Source: a virus. From it: a stretch of DNA of 64,000 nucleotides. Below the pieces are notes generated by a model, which saw only the letters and a list, made by a program, of their open reading frames with translations, did no database searches and had not been told where the DNA came from. This document shows positions 58,701-64,000 of this stretch, piece after piece. The stretch's first letter is position 1, and each line of letters begins with the position of its first letter. Where the stretch lies: IMG/VR virus record IMGVR_UViG_3300031772_002569, positions 1-64,000 of that record; one strand, 5' to 3'. Made by a program: the position numbers and the translations under genes.

Positions 58701-58885
58701 AGATCATTGATATCTGTTATGAGTTTTGGTGAAAATGCTGGACCTTTAGCGAAAGGTGCCACAACTGCAGCACCAATGTCAGCCACCCCTTGAGCGACCC
58801 CAGACAGGTCATTCTCACGCGTGAATACACCGGGACTCACAATTCTATCTTCTGGACTGAAACGTCCTCCTTCTTGGATTGGCAT
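55721..58885 (-). CDS. 18: Tail sheath protein (T4 gp18-like) with large insert
   Basis: The 1054-residue protein starts RIVSPGVFTRENDLSGVAQGV and has VAPFAKGPAFSPKLITD, GPYTAGEYLKERGLVTVVRVGG, and at the C-terminus WYAPAGLNRGGIAIAVQVT, ERDTLYEGKVNPIASFPGQGVVVWGQKTL-type, RISVRRLLINLKKFV, GQIYIKPTRTSEFIVLDFNV. These match gp18. T4 gp18 has 659 residues; here a Ser/Gly/Thr-rich beta region (about 115-450) is inserted, probably an outward-facing domain. A strong AAAGGAG ribosome site precedes it. The sheath contracts at infection. Confidence 0.92.
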   Translation of the reverse strand: MPIQEGGRFSPEDRIVSPGVFTRENDLSGVAQGVADIGAAVVAPFAKGPAFSPKLITDINDLQSQFGVPDGVYYGPYTAGEYLKERGLVTVVRVGGLTGYKQNYPFVIWGVKGTWNRNGSAGALVSGSSYITLSGSIAANYSQSVSISSGTLTLNSASVTVTFQSVAADDTALSITSLSGSVLYSGQTVSLGNTTITSTLFSTGSNLSASIVAGTFSGSFSSDVTLNFNNGGAAPFLSVHLISGSFYTSTGSCGVPTIQLRGVLSGSFGKYDGTFTSNGQPTFDPCTNTWASASTAELKVLAVLGDTLYGGISDLVAPGFVNSSLISASSNVNASSITSDFNLTLKSTNSSTAIGTYQFSLNPSSTKYITNVFGLSATAGDPATQVSGQKIEASYLYKVFNNAIADVYANNTVWAITGSVLPDGVNFIGNPLDFTDEFSRDLTNGDSEFSITHASTPWIVSQKIAPWQSGQNPTRFRLFKVHTLSDGTITNKQFKIEISNVKLAGTVAGSDWGSFTLTVRKYSDSDKRPQIMEQFNNVNLNPDSSNFIARRVGDRYNYINFQGKIIEFGTYTNNSKNVRIEMIDSVVPESVVPYGFEALSVPVNSSAGNWIPTLKYSKASVYGLNPGKYPSGIVFDDAPTGADAELSSLYPTSSLGIGAADDNIQYLSPLPEFGSYGSIGRNILFSLDDDYRLYGVGTGSLVTGSNIVPSEYDSANESTYVKMRKFVVGFQGGFDGQSPATPINVGGDISPGNTQGLNCTSISSAGSIAYNQAITALGNADEFDINLIVVPGIVHQHHPYVTNLVVDMCEARGDCFFIMDLYVDDGNPTSGQIDEVVADAAEYDTNYAGAYYPWVKILDTNTNKIVTVPPSVVLPSVFAANDKVAAEWYAPAGLNRGGIAIAVQVTDRTTHEERDTLYEGKVNPIASFPGQGVVVWGQKTLQNDSTALDRISVRRLLINLKKFVASTSKFLTFEQNTSATRNKFLSVVNPYMESVQQRSGLYAFFVKMDEENNTPDIIDRNVLYGQIYIKPTRTSEFIVLDFNVLPTGASFPNA

Positions 58886-59112
58886 GGCTTAGTCTTTCTC
58901 CTTTATATCAACCGATATAATGTGGTTATTAAAATTAGATTTCATATTACGAACTAAATATAAATATATTGTACTTTTTCAAAAGATAAATGAAAATAAA
59001 TTATTAAACAACATTTTAACGGTATTAGTTATAGAATCACGTTCTCCAAATTTTTCAGGAGAAAGAAACTTTATAATTAATTCTGTTTAGTATCAACCAA
59101 CTTGTAACATTT
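58886..59112. other. Leader region of the sheath gene
   Basis: 227 bases without a coding frame. It holds the AAGGAG site at 58898-58903, a 6-bp TATATC/GATATA hairpin just upstream (58904-58919), a sense TATTTATA at 58959-58966 and a TTCTCC/GGAGAA inverted repeat near 59042-59061. It is very AT-rich; a late promoter for the sheath gene is likely here. Confidence 0.4.
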
Positions 59113-59391
59113 TCATTTCTTTTCAGGAACAAAAAGACCTTTATTTAAATCTAAATATCCCTCACCATAAACCTTTATCAACTTGTCTATTAATCCATTT
59201 TCCATGTTTTTCAGATTATTCCATTCATCCTGAAGGTCTTGTTCTTTTTTGGTTAGATTTTTTATAATTTCATCCACCTGCATTTTTTCAAGATATAAAA
59301 GACCCATCGAAAAAGTTTTCTCTTGAAACTTGTCTTGTAACATCTTAATTTCTGCCAATTCATTCTCTGATATTTTTATTGGTTCACTCAT
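59113..59391 (-). CDS. Small coiled-coil protein near tail genes
   Basis: Start taken at ATG 59391 (MSEPIKISENELAEIKMLQ); a longer frame begins at 59415. The 92-residue protein is a helical hairpin (ELAEIKMLQDKFQEKTFSM, KKEQDLQDEWNNLKNMENG) ending YGEGYLDLNKGLFVP. Small proteins ending in Y-G-x-G-x-x-x-x-x-G are common in this place of T4-like marine phages; role unknown. It lies in the neck-tail operon. Confidence 0.6.
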   Translation of the reverse strand: MSEPIKISENELAEIKMLQDKFQEKTFSMGLLYLEKMQVDEIIKNLTKKEQDLQDEWNNLKNMENGLIDKLIKVYGEGYLDLNKGLFVPEKK

Positions 59392-59441
59392 AATACATTG
59401 TTGTTTTAGATACATACAACGTCCACCCGTATTTAGATTTA

Positions 59442-60383
59442 TTATTTTAAATCTACGTTAGGATCAAGAACTATCGGAGGAGAAGGAATCACTTCATCCT
59501 TTGGAAGATTTGGATAATTCTGATTACGAATCTTCTCTGAGTTAGTATCTGCAATATCAGAAAAATTAAAATCAGACAAAACCACTTCGGTTCCCATAAC
59601 GATTTTCTTTGGAGTAAAGTGTTTCTGTGTAGTAGGATGATGTCCACTCATATTATCTATGGTATCAGGCAACAAATATCCATAGACTATTAAATCAAAT
59701 TCGGTCTTTACAATCCTATCTTGGTCAACCTGTAATTCCACCGTATGAGAAAACGAATCTATCTTCGTTCTGAACCTAAGACCATTTGCAACTCCCCAAT
59801 AATCTTCGGTTTGAAAATTAATCTTCTCCATAATGGAATTGATTTGTTCTATGTATTCCGTCCATATAATAAAATGATAAGTAAATATCATGTGGTCGGG
59901 CATAATCACATCATATACTTCATTTACAGGAACATTCTTACCTATCAATACATTAAAAGGAGTATATCGATTTTTTGTAGAATATTTCTTCAAAACAGGA
60001 TAATGAAGATAACGATTGAACGTCATTAGATTCTGATTTTTTTCAGAATTAGTTCTCTTAAACACCAAAGCAGGTAAAATCATTTTACCATTGTAATCTC
60101 GTATGATTCCATCCTTTTGTATTGATTTCCACTTTTCAGGAGAAGCGTAATATAGAGGAACTTTTATCTTCTTACCATCATCAGTAACTTGAATCTCAAA
60201 CGTTTCAAGTTGTTTCATTACTGTAGTATCAATATCTATTAACCTTACAGTAAAATCTTTTTGTATGTCTGTATCCCTGCGGACCTGTTCCGCACGATTT
60301 ACATCCTTGCGTTCCTCGCCACGATTTACTCCTTCATTGGAATAATTCGGTGCTGGATTATTTGGATTTCCCTGCCAAGCCAT
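59442..60383 (-). CDS. Tail terminator / sheath stabiliser (T4 gp15-like)
   Basis: The 313-residue protein has a charged N-terminus, then TTVMKQLETFEIQVTDDGKKIKVPLYYASPEKW, LPALVFKR, IFTYHFIIWTEYIEQINSIMEKI and RIVKTEFDLIVYGYLLPD. In T4 gp15 the same order appears (K-R-Q-L, V-P-I-T-Y-A-S-K-E, L-P-R-I, Y-E-L-S-I-F-T-R-Y, W-x-L-x-F-E-V-N-G-W-M-Y-P). It caps the finished tail. Position between neck and sheath genes fits. Confidence 0.65.
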   Translation of the reverse strand: MAWQGNPNNPAPNYSNEGVNRGEERKDVNRAEQVRRDTDIQKDFTVRLIDIDTTVMKQLETFEIQVTDDGKKIKVPLYYASPEKWKSIQKDGIIRDYNGKMILPALVFKRTNSEKNQNLMTFNRYLHYPVLKKYSTKNRYTPFNVLIGKNVPVNEVYDVIMPDHMIFTYHFIIWTEYIEQINSIMEKINFQTEDYWGVANGLRFRTKIDSFSHTVELQVDQDRIVKTEFDLIVYGYLLPDTIDNMSGHHPTTQKHFTPKKIVMGTEVVLSDFNFSDIADTNSEKIRNQNYPNLPKDEVIPSPPIVLDPNVDLK

Positions 60384-60387
60384 AATA

Positions 60388-60861
60388 TTATTTCTGTCTT
60401 TCCACTAATGACAACTTAGACAATCTCGAATAATGAGTATTAACAATAATTGAATGGGATTTTTCTGCAATTCCACCCAAAAACTGTTCTTGAACAACAT
60501 TATCAATTTCATGATATCTATTGTTAAATTGAATTATATCTCCATTTTCTGGATAAATATTTACAAGTTGCAACATTTTTTCACGAAGCTTAAATACTAC
60601 TGTTTGGTTTCTATCAGAACCAAAATCGTCGAACGAAGTATCAATATCAGCCCTATCAACTAACGCCGTAATTTCTACTCCGGGATAATACATTTTTCCG
60701 GATTCAGGAGACGACTCTCCATACACATTCACTTTAATTTGTTGTGCACAGATTTTGAACAACAATACTTCAGTTTGAATAATTTCCCCCATCAATTCTC
60801 CATTAAAAGAATTGATTAAGTTTATATCCCTATCACTGAAAAATCTCCCTAATAATCCCAT
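60388..60861 (-). CDS. Neck / head-closure protein (T4 gp14 position)
   Basis: The 157-residue protein reads DINLINSFNGELMGEIIQTEVLL, KVNVYGESSPESGKMYYPG, DDFGSDRNQTVVFKLREKML, ENGDIIQFNNRYHEIDNVVQEQFLGG. This order occurs in small head-to-tail proteins of T4-like marine phages and fits a head-closure role, but it is much shorter than T4 gp14 (256). It stands between the neck adaptor and the tail terminator genes, one transcript, with 3-4 base gaps. Confidence 0.55.
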   Translation of the reverse strand: MGLLGRFFSDRDINLINSFNGELMGEIIQTEVLLFKICAQQIKVNVYGESSPESGKMYYPGVEITALVDRADIDTSFDDFGSDRNQTVVFKLREKMLQLVNIYPENGDIIQFNNRYHEIDNVVQEQFLGGIAEKSHSIIVNTHYSRLSKLSLVERQK

Positions 60862-60864
60862 ATA

Positions 60865-61380
60865 TTACTTAGGTAAACTTACTGTTCCGTCATGCATATC
60901 AATGAGTTCTTCTGCTAATTTTTTAATCCTCGCATAAGTCTTATCATTACTATTCCCCCAAGCAATCCTATCACTCATAACCTCTAAAATCTCTTTTCCA
61001 ATTTGGAGTTCACGGCTTTCCTCCGGATTTGACATGTCGGTTTCATCATGATGAACTGATTGAACTGCTTCAACCGCTTCAACTGATTCGCTGTTACCTT
61101 CTGACTTAACGAACATCTCATTCAATTCATTATCAGAGTAATTAAATTCCTTAGCAATCTTCTTAGCTTCTTGTAAAGCGTGTCTTCGTGCTCCAGCAAT
61201 GTCTTTGATGAAACCCAAACCAACACCAACACACTCTATTTGACTATAGGAGACACTTTTTTCGCCGTTGGAAAACACTCGTTTAATTCCTGAACAAACG
61301 GTAGATTCATCCACTCCTTCAGTTAATAACACAAATCGGTTTCCATTTACGTTTTCGAACAATCTTTCTTTATTTTTCAT
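60865..61380 (-). CDS. Hypothetical protein in neck operon
   Basis: The 171-residue protein has a double-stranded RNA-binding-like segment: SYSQIECVGVGLGFIKDIAGARRHALQEAKKIAKEF, where G-x-G-x-S/x-x-x-x-A...A-x-x-x-A is the late part of that fold, then an acidic linker and a helical end (QIGKEILEVMSDRIAW, RIKKLAEELIDM). No homologue recognised. It lies 3 bases from the neck gene and 7 from the next small gene. Confidence 0.55.
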   Translation of the reverse strand: MKNKERLFENVNGNRFVLLTEGVDESTVCSGIKRVFSNGEKSVSYSQIECVGVGLGFIKDIAGARRHALQEAKKIAKEFNYSDNELNEMFVKSEGNSESVEAVEAVQSVHHDETDMSNPEESRELQIGKEILEVMSDRIAWGNSNDKTYARIKKLAEELIDMHDGTVSLPK

Positions 61381-61387
61381 AATTACT

Positions 61388-61618
61388 TTATTTTCTTTTG
61401 TTTTGTTGTTTTAATATTGTTAAAGCTTCTTTACAAGCTTGGTTAAACATATCCCTACTTGGGGAGTCCGCTCTAAAATTTGTCTTCAATAAATCGTAAG
61501 CCCTGCCGATATCGCCACTCACAAAATCGGATTCTTCTTCTACGTTTTGGACCATACTATTGACCCAATTTATCCAATTCTGGTCCTTTATCTCTTTTAC
61601 GATAGGTAATAGTTTCAT
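61388..61618 (-). CDS. Small helical hypothetical protein
   Basis: A 76-residue protein, mostly helical: LPIVKEIKDQNWINWVNSM, GDIGRAYDLLKTNFR, CKEALTILKQQNKRK. No family recognised. A TATTTATA lies 9 bases before the ATG, within the end of the neck adaptor gene, which stops one base before. It probably belongs to the neck operon. Confidence 0.55.
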   Translation of the reverse strand: MKLLPIVKEIKDQNWINWVNSMVQNVEEESDFVSGDIGRAYDLLKTNFRADSPSRDMFNQACKEALTILKQQNKRK

Positions 61619-61619
61619 A

Positions 61620-62789
61620 TTATCCTATATAAATAAGCAATGGAACTCTCTTTAATGTATCTTGAACGAATTCAGCCTCCCTAGCGCGATCTTCCATTTG
61701 TTGTTTCTTGCCAGTGGCCTCAAGACTTTCCCTCAACTCGGTTATATATTTTTCTTTTTCCTGTTGTGCTTCATTTCTAAGTTCCGCACCATCGAGAGTA
61801 ACCTCTCCTCCAGGAATAGGAATGGTTTGGTATTTTTGTCTAATTGAACCAAGTAGTTCCTTACATAGAGCAAGAAAATACTTCCTAATCCATTGCTTAC
61901 TAACATCGTTGATAGATCCATACACGATGTTATTATATGGAATATTTGAGAAATCGGATACAAATTGTCCAGCAGAACCAGATTGGAAAGACCCGCTAAA
62001 TCGTTCATTCTTTACGACATAATCGAAATATATACGAAACTGACTCTGAGGTATAGGAAACAATCTTAATTTATTGTTGACTATTTCAAAGGAAAAAGCA
62101 GACTTACGAACCATATCATTGAATTCAATAGCTTGACCACGAAGCAAATCTTCGAAAATAGGAGTCATAAGAAACTGAACAGCGGGAGAATATGCACCAA
62201 ATCCCAACTCATTCAAAACATTAGAATAACTCATACCAGTCATGGAGAATGGATCGTAAATACGAGCCATAGCAGGAGTTCTTTCATTAAAAACCCTCAT
62301 CACATCGATTTTATTAAAACTTTCAGATACGTTACCCCACAAGGATTGAATGTCGTATGTTTGTTGATATGGAACAGTTGTAATAGATCCGCGTTTCCAA
62401 TCGGTATTTCCACCAACACCAACTTCTGTTCCGTATCCCTTTGCCAACTCCACGATAACAGACATTGGGGTTCCGGTTACGTTTTGTCCGGACAAATTAC
62501 CTATTTGATTAATATTCTGTCCTTGAAATACCTGAATGTAATTACGAATATTGAACTGATTTAACTGAGCACCAAACTCATTGACAGCTTCTTCAAAACA
62601 CGCATAGAAATTTTTATCCAACATTTCTATATCAACAACGGGATATCCCAACCTCAAAGCTGCCCATACAGCCGCGCCCATCGCGTCTGATTGAAATTCT
62701 ATATCAGAATCATAAATTCCGAATGGTGTGCTGCTAGAGACTGCCGAACCGGACCCGGGCCACCTCACCCTATCTTGGTCAATTAACAT
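61620..62789 (-). CDS. Neck protein (T4 gp13-like)
   Basis: The 389-residue protein joins head and tail. It has LDKNFYACFEEAVNEFGAQL, NIRNYIQVFQGQNI, NKLRLFPIPQSQFRIYFDYVV, VSKQWIRKYFLALCKELLGSIRQKY and PIPGGEVTLDGAELRNEAQQEKEKYITELRE. The last block (P-x-P-G-G-x-x-x-L-D/N-G-x-x-L) is typical of gp13-type neck proteins and T4-like relatives. Length is close to T4 gp13 (309), with extensions. An upstream homing-type endonuclease gene overlaps its start by 7 bases. Confidence 0.7.
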   Translation of the reverse strand: MLIDQDRVRWPGSGSAVSSSTPFGIYDSDIEFQSDAMGAAVWAALRLGYPVVDIEMLDKNFYACFEEAVNEFGAQLNQFNIRNYIQVFQGQNINQIGNLSGQNVTGTPMSVIVELAKGYGTEVGVGGNTDWKRGSITTVPYQQTYDIQSLWGNVSESFNKIDVMRVFNERTPAMARIYDPFSMTGMSYSNVLNELGFGAYSPAVQFLMTPIFEDLLRGQAIEFNDMVRKSAFSFEIVNNKLRLFPIPQSQFRIYFDYVVKNERFSGSFQSGSAGQFVSDFSNIPYNNIVYGSINDVSKQWIRKYFLALCKELLGSIRQKYQTIPIPGGEVTLDGAELRNEAQQEKEKYITELRESLEATGKKQQMEDRAREAEFVQDTLKRVPLLIYIG

Positions 62790-63760
62790 ACAACCCCCTT
62801 ATTATCAGATACATACATCATATTATGATTGAATTTTTTGATAGGAAAAACTTTGGTTTTATCTTTATTCCAATCATACCAATCTTTTTCCCACATATAA
62901 TAAATATGATAACCTAATTCGTTTAATCTATTAAACTTTTTGATTGTGTTATCATATAATTCTCCAAAAGTTTTATGACATTTTTTATTAAATTTAGAAT
63001 GTTCATATCGTATGGGATTTCCATGATAGTAATCTCCTAAGAATTCATAAATCTTTTTTCCTTTTATTCCATCTACTTTAAACGGATGAATTACCTTTTG
63101 TCGATTTTCTATCAAATCAGGTATTCTAATATAGTTTAAAAATTCAATTTCTGGTTTAGATATTTGTGTGACACATTTTAAACATCCCTTTCCTTCCATG
63201 TGTCCCCTCGCTCTCTGATAAAACCATCCATGAATAGGACATTTTATTTTGACTTTAGTTCTATTATTGATATAATTTACTTGGGAATAGTCATACTTGT
63301 TTTTGTGAATAATGTATGATTGTTTTATAAATTCATCTTTAGTCAATCTTACAGTTCCACCACACAACGGACATCCATCTTCATTTAAATGATCATTTGG
63401 AGATTGTGAAAATTTTCCGTGTAATTTACATATAATTACCACCTTTTCCCTATTATTATCACCATATTTAACAAATGAATAATCATACTTATTTGTATGA
63501 CATTTAACTGCTTTTTTTATAAATGATTCTGTAGTATCTCTAAATTTAATAGATAATTTTTGATTCTTACACTTTGGGCAACCACTTTTTTTACCAATAT
63601 GATTATCAGAAGAAACCATAAAAGTTCCGTGAATTTTACAACAAACTTGTAACTTCAATCTAGCAGAAACATAGATTGTATTAGAATAGTCATATTTTTT
63701 GTTGTGAACTTCTTTAGATCTCTTTATAAATTCCTCTGTAGTTATTCTTGATTTCATCAT
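62783..63760 (-). CDS. Homing-type endonuclease with three zinc-finger repeats
   Basis: The 325-residue protein has three repeats of about 60-65 residues, each with HNKKYDYS (or HTNKYDYS, HKNKYDYS), a C-x-x-H-G pair and a late C-P-x-C (or C-L-K-C) pair, the DUF723-like DNA-binding module of phage endonucleases. The C-terminal part (about 205-325) starts SKPEIEFLNYI and has GIKGKKIYEFLGDYYHGNP and NELGYHIYYMWEKDW, a Vsr/PD-(D/E)xK-like nuclease. It overlaps the neck gene start by 7 bases, as if inserted just before it. Confidence 0.75.
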   Translation of the reverse strand: MMKSRITTEEFIKRSKEVHNKKYDYSNTIYVSARLKLQVCCKIHGTFMVSSDNHIGKKSGCPKCKNQKLSIKFRDTTESFIKKAVKCHTNKYDYSFVKYGDNNREKVVIICKLHGKFSQSPNDHLNEDGCPLCGGTVRLTKDEFIKQSYIIHKNKYDYSQVNYINNRTKVKIKCPIHGWFYQRARGHMEGKGCLKCVTQISKPEIEFLNYIRIPDLIENRQKVIHPFKVDGIKGKKIYEFLGDYYHGNPIRYEHSKFNKKCHKTFGELYDNTIKKFNRLNELGYHIYYMWEKDWYDWNKDKTKVFPIKKFNHNMMYVSDNKGVVC

Positions 63761-63790
63761 AAATAAGTAGTCATTAGGGTTATCTCAACG

Positions 63791-63798
63791 TATTTATA
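63791..63798 (+). promoter_or_regulatory. TATTTATA element before the last + gene
   Basis: Sense-direction TATTTATA, 20 bases before ATG 63819. Being on the + strand with its + gene, it supports that the element is directional. It would also read as TATAAATA toward the endonuclease gene. Confidence 0.35.
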
Positions 63799-63818
63799 GA
63801 TGATGAATTATATTATCA

Positions 63819-64000
63819 ATGAAAATTATATTATACAATTTAATAAATGAGATTTTGTTAGAAACATCCGACGCAAAATCCACCTTCATTCTCGGTAGAG
63901 TTTCCGATGATGGAGAGGTTGACAAATGGGAATTTGATGATACGGTAACTGCCACACATCCTTCGACTTGGTATTCAAGTCACTATGAACGTTGGAGATA
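63819..64000 (+). CDS. Hypothetical protein, N-terminal part
   Basis: An open frame from ATG 63819 that runs out of the window. The visible 60 residues start MKIILYNLINEILLETSDAK, an amphipathic helix ending in L-L-E like the targeting-type peptides here, then a beta-rich FILGRVSDDGEVDKWEFDDT with an aromatic TWYSSHYERW. No family recognised. It diverges from the endonuclease gene. Confidence 0.5.
   Translation, partial: MKIILYNLINEILLETSDAKSTFILGRVSDDGEVDKWEFDDTVTATHPSTWYSSHYERWR

Noticed and set aside
59042-59061. TTCTCC/GGAGAA inverted repeat as a terminator
   Set aside because: Stem of only 6 bp with a loose loop and no T-tract.
62133-62564. 143-codon + frame in the neck gene
   Set aside because: Shadow of the gp13-like gene; composition not protein-like.

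Overview
This 64 kb window is from the genome of a large, AT-rich, contractile-tailed phage (Caudoviricetes, T4 superfamily in the broad sense). T4-type virion genes support this: tail sheath, tail tube, gp26-type tail assembly protein, LysM baseplate protein, neck and tail-completion proteins. So do T4-type replication genes: gp41-like helicase, gp32-like single-strand binding protein, RecA/UvsX recombinase, 5'-3' exonuclease, gp62-like clamp-loader subunit and dNMP kinase. The replicative polymerase is instead a divergent, short family A enzyme, and ribonucleotide reduction is by a B12-dependent class II enzyme. From memory this mix resembles Rhodothermus phage RM378 more than T4 itself. The host cannot be named from the sequence.

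Layout. 1-8552 (+): an operon of glycosyltransferase-like genes and sugar methyltransferases, mostly joined by ATGA overlaps. 8527-14261 (mostly -): dTDP-deoxysugar synthesis (RmlA, RmlB, a RmlD-like reductase, a sugar C-methyltransferase type protein, a FkbM methyltransferase) with small genes between. 14263-28124 (mostly -): nucleotide and accessory genes, including two DruA-like (DUF4338) proteins, dNMP kinase, clamp-loader subunit, a MoxR-type AAA+ ATPase paired with a metallopeptidase/von Willebrand A protein, a Mom-like protein and class II ribonucleotide reductase. 28244-36832 (-): replication and recombination. 36880-47908 (-): baseplate hub, LysM protein, tape measure, tail chaperones and tail tube. 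48036-55639: a block of accessory genes (homing endonuclease, nucleotidyltransferase, HAD nucleotidase, Nudix) lying between the tube and sheath genes. 55721-62789 (-): sheath, tail terminator, neck. 62783-63760 (-): a second homing-type endonuclease.

The genes suggest a lytic phage that makes its own dNTP supply and replisome, builds a T4-like tail, and spends many genes on glycan synthesis, which could decorate the virion or alter the host surface. The most notable signals are: a short amphipathic peptide ending in a (L/I)xE-like site that recurs in eight or nine otherwise unrelated proteins and resembles the T4 capsid-targeting peptide; a directional TATTTAT(A/T) element upstream of many genes, sometimes so close to the ATG that the message would be leaderless; a candidate +1 frameshift in the tail chaperone pair; the MoxR/vWA pair; and the DruA-like and Mom-like proteins. 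All family assignments are from reading translated sequence, without database searches.
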